Of a stretch of DNA of 11,570 bases, positions 1 to 7,500 are shown one piece after another; the first letter of the stretch is position 1, and each line of letters opens with the position of its first letter. The position numbers were made by a program, and so were the translations under genes. Source of the stretch: Planctomycetaceae bacterium (lineage in GTDB: Bacteria > Planctomycetota > Planctomycetia > Pirellulales > Pirellulaceae); the NCBI GenBank assembly GCA_012965455.1, contig DTSG01000273.1:1-11570 (forward strand), given 5' to 3'. Below the pieces are notes generated by a model. The model saw only the letters and a program-made list of their open reading frames with translations. It had not been told where the DNA came from and searched no databases.

Positions 1-1172
1 AAGAAACTTGTGCCCTCATTCATCTTGGGTGGCGTGATATCGGCGAGGTCGCAGAGGGTTGCTAGGATGTCGAGCAGATAGATATTTCCTTGGGTACGCG
101 TGCCTGGTTTAATTCCAGGGCCCGATACGATGAAAGGCACTCGCCACGTATGCTCATACAGGTTTTGTTTTCCCTGCAGTCCATGGCGTCCAATGGCCAT
201 GCCATGGTCTGCTGTGTAGATGACATAAGTATTGTCGAGTTCCCCCATTTGCTTGAGCTTGTCTAAAACACGTCCCACTTGTCTGTCAATATTTTCGCTA
301 CAGGCAAACTCGCGGCCAAGTTCATTACGCATCGTATTTGGGTCACGTTTCTCCCACACACCCAGAACCTTGACTTCGTCTCGCAGTCCTGGGTGTCCAT
401 GGTGAAATGGGTGCGCTGCGAGGTAGTTCAGTGGTAATGCTGGCGTCCGTTGCTGAATCGCTGGAACATTAATTTTGTCCGTATGGTTAACCGCTCCATA
501 TTTTTTCAATAATTCGCTGTTTCCCATACGCGGGTCATGGGGGTGAGAAAATCCAAAGTAAATTAGGAACGGCTTACTGTCTGTTTGTACTTCTCGGTCA
601 CTCAAATAATCGAGCACTTGTTGCGCGTGCCAGGCACTACCATTCTCGTCGGTTGCTCCACGATTGGTTCGCTCTTTTCTGACAGTAAACTGCTCATTGG
701 CGGCTCTAAAACTGTTGCCTACTTTACAAGTCCGCATCGTGGCGTAGCCCGCTCTGTTAAATACAGCACCGAGGGTAAAGTCTGCCATATTTGGAGGCAC
801 TAATTGAGGGTTTCCGACGTGTGGGTTTCTGCGATTTTTGCCTTGGTCAGGAATGTGCCAAACGCTACGACCAGACATAATCATATGCCGCGAGGGTGTG
901 CAAACTCCGCCAGCCCAAGCGCCCATATGATACGCACCGTCGAACACCATTCCGTCCTTGGCCAATTGATCCAAGACAGGTGTGTCGAGCACCGATTGTT
1001 TGTTATAGATTTGCAGATCCCAGGGAGACTGATCATCTGCCAATATAAAGAGGATGTTGGGTCGCTTTGATGGCGCCTGCTCGGCGGCGGATACTTGCTG
1101 GTCAATTTGGCCAATTGGTATGATGAAACTAAGCAGCAATCCGATGGTCAGGCAACATACTGGTTTGGGCAT
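1..1172 (-). CDS. Secreted sulfatase, N-terminal 390 residues (runs off left edge)
   Basis: An uninterrupted frame begins at ATG 1172-1170 and stays open to the window edge, giving 390 residues without a stop. A signal peptide is visible (hydrophobic core about residues 8-20, likely cleavage near VSA/A at 27-30). The alkaline phosphatase-like sulfatase fold follows: metal-binding ADDQ (Asp46, Asp47), the formylglycine motif CTPSR with Cys91 as the residue to be oxidised, a Lys150 replacing the usual GKWH lysine region, SHPHDP (His210, His212), and the second metal/substrate site ADHG (Asp322, His323) with Lys335. Known role of the family: hydrolysis of sulfate esters, here probably on glycans in the periplasm or outside. 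The C-terminal subdomain lies outside the window. It is 48 bases downstream of the large cytochrome gene on the same strand, suggesting co-transcription. The ribosome binding site is weak (an AAGAAAG stretch). The substrate cannot be told from sequence alone. Confidence 0.95.
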   Translation of the reverse strand, partial: MPKPVCCLTIGLLLSFIIPIGQIDQQVSAAEQAPSKRPNILFILADDQSPWDLQIYNKQSVLDTPVLDQLAKDGMVFDGAYHMGAWAGGVCTPSRHMIMSGRSVWHIPDQGKNRRNPHVGNPQLVPPNMADFTLGAVFNRAGYATMRTCKVGNSFRAANEQFTVRKERTNRGATDENGSAWHAQQVLDYLSDREVQTDSKPFLIYFGFSHPHDPRMGNSELLKKYGAVNHTDKINVPAIQQRTPALPLNYLAAHPFHHGHPGLRDEVKVLGVWEKRDPNTMRNELGREFACSENIDRQVGRVLDKLKQMGELDNTYVIYTADHGMAIGRHGLQGKQNLYEHTWRVPFIVSGPGIKPGTRTQGNIYLLDILATLCDLADITPPKMNEGTSF

Positions 1173-1220
1173 TCGACGGTTCTTTCTTATTGAGGCGGCG
1201 GAAGATATTCAAATTTGAGC

Positions 1221-4200
1221 TTAATGGTTGTGCTCTTTTTTTAGATGCTCAGGTAGCTTAAATCCGCCAGCTTCTAAAAAGTTCACGAGGTCGATGATTT
1301 CATTGGCGGTCAACGTATCCAATAAACCCTGTGGCATCGGAGATAATCGCGCGGGAATGATCTCATCGACAGATTTTTTAGATAGTTTTTGGATGACTGT
1401 TGGAAGTAAGAGATTTGCCACGATGTGATATTGGTCAGCGGTTGTCTTCACAATCACTCCCGAGAGGACGCGACCATCGCGCATAATCAACTGCTGGACA
1501 CGATATTTTTCATTGACGTCTTTGGATGGTTCGATGATTTGTTCGAGCAGTTTTAAACCTTTGAATCGTTTGGAAACATCTGCGAGTTCTGGACCGAGGT
1601 TAATGCCATGACCGCCTACTTTATGACACTGGTGGCAGCGTGCTTTCATGAACGCATCCATGCCACGCATGATGGTTGCCTCATCCTGATTTGTGACAAC
1701 CGTTTGAAAATCTGCCATTTTCCATTGTTGAATAATCGTTGGTTTTTGAGCGGCTAGTAGTTCCTCAGCCTCAGCAGTAGTTTTGCCAACGACTAAGATC
1801 CCTTTCATGATGACCCAGTGGCCGGGGAATGTGCAGACGTATGGGTAAACACCTGGCTTGTCAGGTGCCTTAAACCGAAAAACATGAATTCTTGTTTTAC
1901 GAGTCGGTCCGATCATTGGCGAAGCTTCAATAATCAGGTGTTTTTTGGACGTCGGGACGAAATCTGAATTCGCGTTTTTTGGATCGCGGGCCATTTCATT
2001 CGCTGCTAGTCCAACTTCGGCTAGTGCGTCTGGCTGTACAAAAACCATATTGTGATCTGTAGCGTCTTCGTTGGTGAACAGTATTTTTAGGGGTTGGCCA
2101 ACAGTCGCCGTGATTTGTTCCACGGAAAATCGCATCCGTTCTGGCAAGCAACGGATCTTAACGGTCTGTAAGTTCTGCTGTGAGTCAAACTGCGCTTGCT
2201 TGGCACCGACGCTAGGCTCTTGTAGGTTTTGAGCTTGTGAGGCGCGCCGCAACAGCTGTTGTACAAAGGTATTATCCGAGTCTTCCCAGTGTTGCCGCAG
2301 GGTGTGTGAATTAAGCGAGGAGGCAACCGCATAAGCAAGGTGACCACCGAGCGGATGATCGGCCACGTCGAGCATTGCAGTCAAGGCTTCTTTGGAACCA
2401 ATATACGAAGCAGCAATCGCGGCTTGCATGCGTACGATGCTATTGGAATCGTTGGCAGCTTGATTTAGTAGTTCAATGCTATCGGGAATGATTGGGTGCC
2501 AATATCGAAGTTGTTCAACAGCGGCGGCACGTGCATGATGGTCTTCGCATTTTAGCAATGTTCGTAATAGATCTGGATTTGTTTGACCGATGTTACGATA
2601 AATCCAGATGGCTTCGATTTGGTGGTGTCGAAAACGAGGGTCCGACGGATCGAGGTCATGCACCCACGTGTCGAGAGATTTTTTGACTGCGTTTGAATCC
2701 TGCATTCGCAGTTCACGCTTCGCCCAATAACGGTATCGATATTCGGGGCGTTTATGGATATCCAACAGTTGCTCTATGGAAGCCTCTGCGATTTTAGGCG
2801 GATCTTGTAGCGGCTTACCCTTAGCAGTGATTCGCCAGATTCTACCGGAATGCCGATCGCGTCGTTCGTCTCTTAATGAATACTGTGCATGTCCCTTGAC
2901 CGGATTGTACCAATCGCAAAGATACATCGCTCCCCGCGGACCATAACGCAAGTCAACAGGAATAAAACTTAGGTTTTTCGAGAAGATCAGATCACCAACA
3001 TACTGTTCATCGTAGCCAAAGGCGGTTTCATTCCACTTGTGAATTTCGACTCGATTGGTTGGCTTATAACGTACCTTAATAAACCCTCCTTGCAGTTCGT
3101 CTGGAAAGGTGTTGAAGTCAACAAATTCAGCACCACATACGCCTGAATAAGCTCGCAAGCCAGCAGGTCTTGGGTTTTGATTTGGATAGGGAGGATCTAA
3201 TGCATGAAAGGCCGCGGCGTACACCGGATGACTTGCTTGGTGTTGTCCCCAGTCATCAAAGGTCACGCCCCAAGGGTTGGTGCTAGGGTAAGTTCCAAAG
3301 CTGAGGAGTTTTTGGTTGCGCGGTTGAAATCGAAACCAGCCACTGTTTTGTTGTCTGACGGGGCCATAGGGTGTTTCAACTTGAGAATGATGAAATATTG
3401 ATTCACGAAAAATAAGATCGCCATCTGGTGTCCAGGCGAAGTCGTGCAAGGCATGATGCGAATCTTCTGTACCAAATCCAGAGAGAACAATCCGCCGCAG
3501 ATCGGCTTTTCCGTCACCGTCGGTGTCTTTAAGGAATGTAAGATTTGGCATTTCGGAAACGTAGACACCACCATCTCCGAATTCGAATGATAGTGGAATA
3601 TGCAAATCGTCCGCAAAAACTGTCGACTTATCAGCTTTTCCGTCACCGTCGGTATCTTCTAAGATGACGAGTTTGTCATTCGGTTCATTGCCTGGGTATA
3701 CGTGTGGATAGGTTTTGGAACAGCTAACCCAGAGTCGACCTTGGGAGTCCCAACGCATTTGAATGGGAGCTGCGATATCGGGGAATTCTTCTTCACCGGC
3801 GAACAGGTTTACATCAAAACGTGGGTCGACAATGAAGGATTTTAATTCATCTTCAGCCGACATCCAACGATTCGCGCCGCGACTTTGCGTGGTGTCCGGT
3901 AGCGGTGGAAGGTTCGAATCGTCAACGATTTTTGCTACATTTTTGCCCTGTGCTAAATCCCAAATGCGTTGGTTACGGTTGGCGACGAGTAAATCAAAAT
4001 TGCGCATGGCGGGAAGGAAGTCAAGATAGCCGTATGTCTTGCTGCGACCGCCAGTGTAATAGAAGGTGTTTAATGGTCTGAACCGCCTGAAGAACTGTTT
4101 GTTCTTGTCAACAACGGTTAGTCGCACAGCTTCGCTGAGTTTGGGCAGCGGCATTTCGCATAACGATTGGAACATGAGCTGCCCGACAAGTTTATAACCA

Positions 4201-5036
4201 ACAGCGTTGAGGTGACAGCCATTGATGGTCAAGTCGGTCGTGGTATTACCCATGGCCTTTTCTGTTGGGGTGAAAAGGTCCACAAAGCCAACATTCAGTT
4301 CCACGGCGATTTTTTGGATCGCTTGGCTATACGTTCGCAACTGATCGTTGTTGAGAGTAGCCGCCAAAACGTGGGCTGTGTTTTCATTGGCTGTTGGGCT
4401 GAGTAAGACAATTTGCGGACCAGAAGTCCCATTGAATTGTCTCGTTTGCAGGTCGCTGATGTAGGCTTTTAGAGACTCTTTGAATTTCACTAAACCAGCG
4501 TTTCCTTGAAATGATTCGTTGAATCCAAAGGACGCAATAATCACGTCCGCTTTTTCGTGAGTCAAATGCTGTATCGTGTCAGCGAAGTTATCTGGTCGAG
4601 GCTGTAGGTCAGCAGTATCAGCGGACCAGGCGAGGTTACTAATGGTTAACTGTTGCTCTGGGTGTGCTTGTTGGACGTAGGATTCGAAATAACCAAAATG
4701 CTGTGATCGGTCGAGTAAGTTGTTTCCGATCAGCGAGATGTGTGTTGCTTTGTTTAGCGTCAGTGGGAGTTTGGTTGTAGTGGTCGTCTTTTGGGGGGCG
4801 CGAGGAGCGGATTGACGATAGATGCCATACTGGCGATAGTCGGTGTCATCGGGTTGTGTGGGTTCTTGGAGCGCTTTTAGGGTCACTGGACTAAGCGTAG
4901 CGACGGTGTCCGTTTTCGGTACGTCTGTCGTGGTCAGATTACCTCCGAAAAACGATTTGTGGTTCATCGCAATTACCATGACAGTAATGACAAACATGGC
5001 GACGGCAATGGCGATTAAACGTGATCGGTTGTGCAC
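1221..5036 (-). CDS. PVC-type multidomain redox protein: SGNH-like, sorbosone-dehydrogenase-like propeller, HEAT-like, cupredoxin, cytochrome c
   Basis: This 1271-residue protein starts at GTG 5036-5034, supported by AAGGA 8 bases upstream. Residues 8-24 form a membrane anchor or signal peptide. Residues about 95-295 resemble an SGNH hydrolase (GNNLLDR at 104-110, GFNES at 171-175, NGCH at 272-275), but GNN stands where GDS would be. Residues about 400-740 match the glucose/sorbosone dehydrogenase-like propeller of planctomycete 'PVC-type heme-binding' proteins and carry two DxDGDGKAD calcium-type loops (461-469, 504-512). Residues about 750-930 look like HEAT repeats. Residues about 958-1084 form a blue copper domain with candidate ligands His995, Cys1068, His1073 and Met1077. 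Residues about 1120-1258 are a cytochrome c domain with CHQCH (1134-1138) and likely axial Met1234. The inferred role is exported oxidation of a sugar or related substrate with electron transfer through copper and heme; the substrate is unknown. Confidence 0.93.
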   Translation of the reverse strand: MHNRSRLIAIAVAMFVITVMVIAMNHKSFFGGNLTTTDVPKTDTVATLSPVTLKALQEPTQPDDTDYRQYGIYRQSAPRAPQKTTTTTKLPLTLNKATHISLIGNNLLDRSQHFGYFESYVQQAHPEQQLTISNLAWSADTADLQPRPDNFADTIQHLTHEKADVIIASFGFNESFQGNAGLVKFKESLKAYISDLQTRQFNGTSGPQIVLLSPTANENTAHVLAATLNNDQLRTYSQAIQKIAVELNVGFVDLFTPTEKAMGNTTTDLTINGCHLNAVGYKLVGQLMFQSLCEMPLPKLSEAVRLTVVDKNKQFFRRFRPLNTFYYTGGRSKTYGYLDFLPAMRNFDLLVANRNQRIWDLAQGKNVAKIVDDSNLPPLPDTTQSRGANRWMSAEDELKSFIVDPRFDVNLFAGEEEFPDIAAPIQMRWDSQGRLWVSCSKTYPHVYPGNEPNDKLVILEDTDGDGKADKSTVFADDLHIPLSFEFGDGGVYVSEMPNLTFLKDTDGDGKADLRRIVLSGFGTEDSHHALHDFAWTPDGDLIFRESIFHHSQVETPYGPVRQQNSGWFRFQPRNQKLLSFGTYPSTNPWGVTFDDWGQHQASHPVYAAAFHALDPPYPNQNPRPAGLRAYSGVCGAEFVDFNTFPDELQGGFIKVRYKPTNRVEIHKWNETAFGYDEQYVGDLIFSKNLSFIPVDLRYGPRGAMYLCDWYNPVKGHAQYSLRDERRDRHSGRIWRITAKGKPLQDPPKIAEASIEQLLDIHKRPEYRYRYWAKRELRMQDSNAVKKSLDTWVHDLDPSDPRFRHHQIEAIWIYRNIGQTNPDLLRTLLKCEDHHARAAAVEQLRYWHPIIPDSIELLNQAANDSNSIVRMQAAIAASYIGSKEALTAMLDVADHPLGGHLAYAVASSLNSHTLRQHWEDSDNTFVQQLLRRASQAQNLQEPSVGAKQAQFDSQQNLQTVKIRCLPERMRFSVEQITATVGQPLKILFTNEDATDHNMVFVQPDALAEVGLAANEMARDPKNANSDFVPTSKKHLIIEASPMIGPTRKTRIHVFRFKAPDKPGVYPYVCTFPGHWVIMKGILVVGKTTAEAEELLAAQKPTIIQQWKMADFQTVVTNQDEATIMRGMDAFMKARCHQCHKVGGHGINLGPELADVSKRFKGLKLLEQIIEPSKDVNEKYRVQQLIMRDGRVLSGVIVKTTADQYHIVANLLLPTVIQKLSKKSVDEIIPARLSPMPQGLLDTLTANEIIDLVNFLEAGGFKLPEHLKKEHNH
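3505..3658 (-). repeat. Pair of direct repeats encoding DxDGDGKAD loops
   Basis: A 20-base string occurs exactly at 3505-3524 and 3634-3653. Allowing one mismatch it extends to 3529 and 3658. The copies are 129 bases apart, exactly 43 codons, so both lie in the same frame of the large cytochrome gene. They encode the acidic loops at residues 461-469 and 504-512, which have the spacing of calcium-binding DxDxDG loops (EF-hand or dockerin-like). This probably reflects duplicated propeller blades or strong codon-level conservation rather than a mobile repeat. Confidence 0.8.
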
Positions 5037-5044
5037 GCTGAAAG

Positions 5045-5049
5045 TCCTT
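5045..5049 (-). promoter_or_regulatory. Ribosome binding site for the large cytochrome gene
   Basis: Read on the minus strand this is AAGGA, ending 8 bases before the GTG at 5036. It supports GTG as the real start; there is no better-placed ATG with the membrane segment intact. Confidence 0.65.
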
Positions 5050-5090
5050 TTTGAAAGAGCTTGGTCAGAAAAGATCCCCCGCTCGGTTAT

Positions 5091-5118
5091 TTGAGGAGTG
5101 ATCAGTAAGTGTTATGAT
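5091..5118 (+). promoter_or_regulatory. Predicted sigma70-like promoter for second sulfatase
   Basis: TTGAGG at 5091-5096 is followed, after 16 bases, by TATGAT at 5113-5118. Each hexamer departs little from the consensus. Transcription would begin near 5125, leaving an untranslated leader of about 75 bases before the ATG at 5201. This is a sequence match only. Confidence 0.5.
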
Positions 5119-5131
5119 AGTCTTTGCTATC
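5116..5131. promoter_or_regulatory. Dyad GATAG-N6-CTATC over the transcription start
   Basis: GATAG at 5116-5120 and CTATC at 5127-5131 are perfect inverted repeats separated by 6 bases. They overlap the -10 box and predicted start of the sulfatase promoter and sit centrally in the divergent region. The position suits an operator, but arms of 5 bases are short enough to arise by chance. Confidence 0.3.
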
Positions 5132-5200
5132 CGGCAAATGAATGACCTACCTATCGATTTATCGCTCGCGAGAAACCACTAGCTTCCGAAAGACCCATGA

Positions 5201-6733
5201 ATGTTTACTTTACAAAATTTACGAAGTAAGAGTGATATTGGGCGACGATTCACAGCTGCCTGTTGGTCTATCGGTATTGTCCTGTCGACTGTTGCGTTGC
5301 TTTCACAAGACTGTAGTGCCGTAGCTAAGAAACCCGTGAATATAATTTTCTTAATGACGGACGATCAAGCTAGCTATTCTCTAGGTTGTTACGGCAATCC
5401 AGATGTGAAGACTCCCAATATTGATCAGTTAGCTCGTCAAGGAATGATGTTTGATCGGCATTACACCACAACAGCCATTTGCATGGGCTCGCGCGCGACT
5501 GTCATGACCGGTTTGTATGAGTACCGGCATGGGTGTAATTTTGATCGCGGCCCGCTAGCCGAAGAATTTTGGCAGCAATCCTATCCAAATTTATTACGGC
5601 GAGCTGGATACGTGACCGCTTTTGCAGGCAAGTTTGGTTTTGAAGTGGAAATGGAAGGTGAGTCGAAAACGGTTTTACCCAGCTATGATTTTGATGTTTG
5701 GGGTGGTGGTCCAGGGCAGACAGATTTTAAGACAGAGAAAAATCCAAGCATGACGAAATATGCCAAGGCTTATCCTCACGCGAGCAGAGCCTATGGTGCA
5801 TTTGGAGCGGATTTCATTAAGGCCGCGGCCACAGGAGATAAACCGTTTTGTTTGTCCGTCAGCTTTAAGGCTCCGCATCGACCAGTTCAGCCTGACCCTA
5901 TGTTTGATGGTGTATACCAAGGGGCAACATTTTTGAAACCTGCGAATTATGGACGCGAGCTTGGACAGCATTTTTCAAGGCAAAGTCGCCAAGGTCGACA
6001 ATATGAACGCTTTGATAGTTGGGGTTACCGCGACCAATATGACGAAGTCATGGCGAAGTATCACCAATTGGTGTACGGTGTCGATGTTGCGGTGGGGATG
6101 ATCATGGAAGCAGTGCAACGTGCTGCTGTGGCAGATAATACGGTCATAATTTTCACTTCGGACAACGGTTATTTTTGCGGGTCGCATGGTTATGGTTCTA
6201 AAGTGTTGCCCTATGAGGAGGGGTCGCGCGTACCCTTGATTATTTTTGACCCGCGGCACGTCAATTCGGGCAAGAATATTCGTTGTCAAGAAATAACAGG
6301 GAGTATCGATTTTGCTCCGACAATTCTAGAATTGGCTGGAGTACCGATCCCGCGGAATATCGATGGTCGAAGCTTGCTGCCTTTATATGACCAACCCCAA
6401 AAACCAATACACGAGTTGCTGCAACTCATTAATGTCTGGGGGCCAGTCGCGTGTCATAGTTTTGCAGTGGTGACGAAACAACATAAATATATTTATTGGC
6501 CTTGGGAAAAAGATGATTTTAAACCAACTGAGGAGATGTACGATATTCCAAATGACCCATTGGAGTTGGTAAATATTGCTGAATTACCGTTGAGAGAGGT
6601 AAATATCCCAGCCTTGAAACAAATGCGGAAAATTTATGCAAAGGCAGTCGGCGATTGGAAAACAAGGGCATTTCACAAACATGGGTACTCGGAATATGGA
6701 CCAATTTTTGACCGCGGTATTCCGTGGAAGTGA
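5201..6733 (+). CDS. Secreted sulfatase with CMGSR active-site motif
   Basis: This is a complete 510-residue sulfatase. The N-terminus is signal-like: basic to RR at 15-16, hydrophobic core about 18-35, cleavage probably near CSAVA (38-42). It has LMTDDQ (metal ligands Asp54, Asp55), the formylglycine motif CMGSR with Cys94, FAGK (Lys144), KAPH (His226) and SDNG (Asp321, Asn322) followed by His329 and Lys334. Gly at the third position of CxxxR, where Pro or Ala is usual, is tolerated because serine-type and cysteine-type motifs both depend mainly on Cys and Arg. The C-terminal part, with MYDIPNDPLELVNIA at about 446-460, is the usual sulfatase tail. It is divergent from the cytochrome gene and preceded by a good promoter. 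The ribosome binding site is weak. ATG 5201 is chosen because it keeps the whole export signal. The substrate is probably a sulfated glycan. Confidence 0.95.
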   Translation: MFTLQNLRSKSDIGRRFTAACWSIGIVLSTVALLSQDCSAVAKKPVNIIFLMTDDQASYSLGCYGNPDVKTPNIDQLARQGMMFDRHYTTTAICMGSRATVMTGLYEYRHGCNFDRGPLAEEFWQQSYPNLLRRAGYVTAFAGKFGFEVEMEGESKTVLPSYDFDVWGGGPGQTDFKTEKNPSMTKYAKAYPHASRAYGAFGADFIKAAATGDKPFCLSVSFKAPHRPVQPDPMFDGVYQGATFLKPANYGRELGQHFSRQSRQGRQYERFDSWGYRDQYDEVMAKYHQLVYGVDVAVGMIMEAVQRAAVADNTVIIFTSDNGYFCGSHGYGSKVLPYEEGSRVPLIIFDPRHVNSGKNIRCQEITGSIDFAPTILELAGVPIPRNIDGRSLLPLYDQPQKPIHELLQLINVWGPVACHSFAVVTKQHKYIYWPWEKDDFKPTEEMYDIPNDPLELVNIAELPLREVNIPALKQMRKIYAKAVGDWKTRAFHKHGYSEYGPIFDRGIPWK

Positions 6734-6771
6734 AAAACTGGTTAATTTGAACATTAGATTTCAATTAAGTC

Positions 6772-6785
6772 ATCGCCACGGCGAT
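6772..6785. promoter_or_regulatory. Perfect palindrome ATCGCC-AC-GGCGAT
   Basis: Two 6-base arms are separated by 2 bases, lying 38 bases after the sulfatase stop and just where the -35 region of the next promoter would be (the -10 box is at 6795). It is not followed by a T-run, so it is not a standard intrinsic terminator. It could be an operator or a small RNA hairpin with a CACG loop. Confidence 0.4.
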
Positions 6786-6794
6786 TCCGAAACG

Positions 6795-6800
6795 TATAAT
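6795..6800 (+). promoter_or_regulatory. Consensus -10 box for the unknown lipoprotein gene
   Basis: TATAAT is an exact -10 consensus, 50 bases before the ATG at 6851. No convincing -35 hexamer lies 16-18 bases upstream; that place is taken by the palindrome at 6772-6785, which would suit an activator- or repressor-dependent promoter. Confidence 0.45.
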
Positions 6801-6850
6801 AGAGAAGTAACTGACTTCAGGGGCGAGCGGTTGTAATTTTCTGGGCCAAG

Positions 6851-7453
6851 ATGAATCTAATGCAACGAATAAAATCTATAAGTCGACTCTCCTCGCTTTT
6901 GATCCTCGCGATAATTAGCCTTTCTGGGTGCAGTCGCTTGGGCGAATCCATTGCGCAAGTGTTGCCTGCAAACGAGGTTCCCCTTATTACTGCTGCTGTT
7001 TCTCAGACGTCGAATTCAGCCGTGGCATTGAAACCTGAGGGGTTTGTCCAAGCGGATATGAATACCGAATATGATGAATTGATGCTTGTCGATGATTTAG
7101 AGGAAGAGATGGATTTTTTAGATATGGCCGAGTATGCTGCTGAGATCGATGATCTCAATAGCATGGCAGCAGAAGAAGAGGTATACGGTGGTGATCGGGG
7201 AATAACGGCACTCCTTTATGGTGAGGACTTCGAAATGATGATTCGGGATATGCCCAAGGAGGATCCATACAAAAGGAAATCTGAGCTGCCCCACTTTGAT
7301 ATTATTGAAGAATACTTGGCGTATCACGGGTATAGTGGTCGAACGATGCAGCGACCAGAGAGTCGCGAACCATCTCAGCGGGCGCGCAAAACTGCGCAGC
7401 AGAAGCCGACTTACCCAAACATTCGCGAGTACTTAAAGAATCGCTTAAACTAG
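6851..7453 (+). CDS. Unrecognised acidic lipoprotein
   Basis: This encodes 200 residues that I cannot assign to a family. The N-terminus is a lipoprotein signal: basic and hydrophobic residues 6-23, then lipobox LSGC with Cys27. The middle is strongly acidic, with 18 Asp/Glu and no Lys/Arg between residues 69 and 111. The C-terminal 60 residues are basic, with 13 Lys/Arg. Two short segments share the pattern P-x-[FY]-x-x-I-x-E-Y-L (from residues 147 and 186), hinting at a duplicated helix-forming motif. No enzyme motif is visible. It follows the second sulfatase after 117 bases and has its own -10 box, so it may be regulated separately. ATG 6851 is used; ATG 6860 would leave the signal intact too, and neither has a good ribosome binding site. 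The length, export signal and open frame make it a likely real gene. Confidence 0.8.
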   Translation: MNLMQRIKSISRLSSLLILAIISLSGCSRLGESIAQVLPANEVPLITAAVSQTSNSAVALKPEGFVQADMNTEYDELMLVDDLEEEMDFLDMAEYAAEIDDLNSMAAEEEVYGGDRGITALLYGEDFEMMIRDMPKEDPYKRKSELPHFDIIEEYLAYHGYSGRTMQRPESREPSQRARKTAQQKPTYPNIREYLKNRLN

Positions 7454-7500
7454 TCTCGCCGCATAACTTCTTTACACAGCCGTTGGACATGTCCCTGGTG

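Larger units (their letters stand above)
5037..5200. promoter_or_regulatory. Divergent intergenic region between cytochrome gene and second sulfatase
   Basis: These 164 bases separate two genes transcribed away from each other, so they should hold promoters for both. The plus-strand promoter is recognisable and is listed separately. On the minus strand I see only weak candidates, such as TTGCCG followed after 17 bases by TAACAC. The region also contains a short dyad at 5116-5131. Confidence 0.7.

Noticed and set aside
585..1070. Two adjoining plus-strand open frames of 72 and 88 codons
   Set aside because: They lie antisense to the left-edge sulfatase, whose frame is continuous and carries all catalytic motifs; the translations show no recognisable features.
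3263..3646. 127-codon minus-strand frame
   Set aside because: It lies in an alternative frame inside the propeller of the 1271-residue protein, which has clear domain matches there.
5142..5324. 60-codon plus-strand frame overlapping the second sulfatase start
   Set aside because: It is out of frame with the sulfatase signal peptide, has no matching family and lies in the leader region.
7485..7494. 10-base palindrome GGACATGTCC between convergent genes
   Set aside because: It has no loop or T-run, so it is not a terminator, and it is away from any start; a palindrome of this length is plausible by chance.
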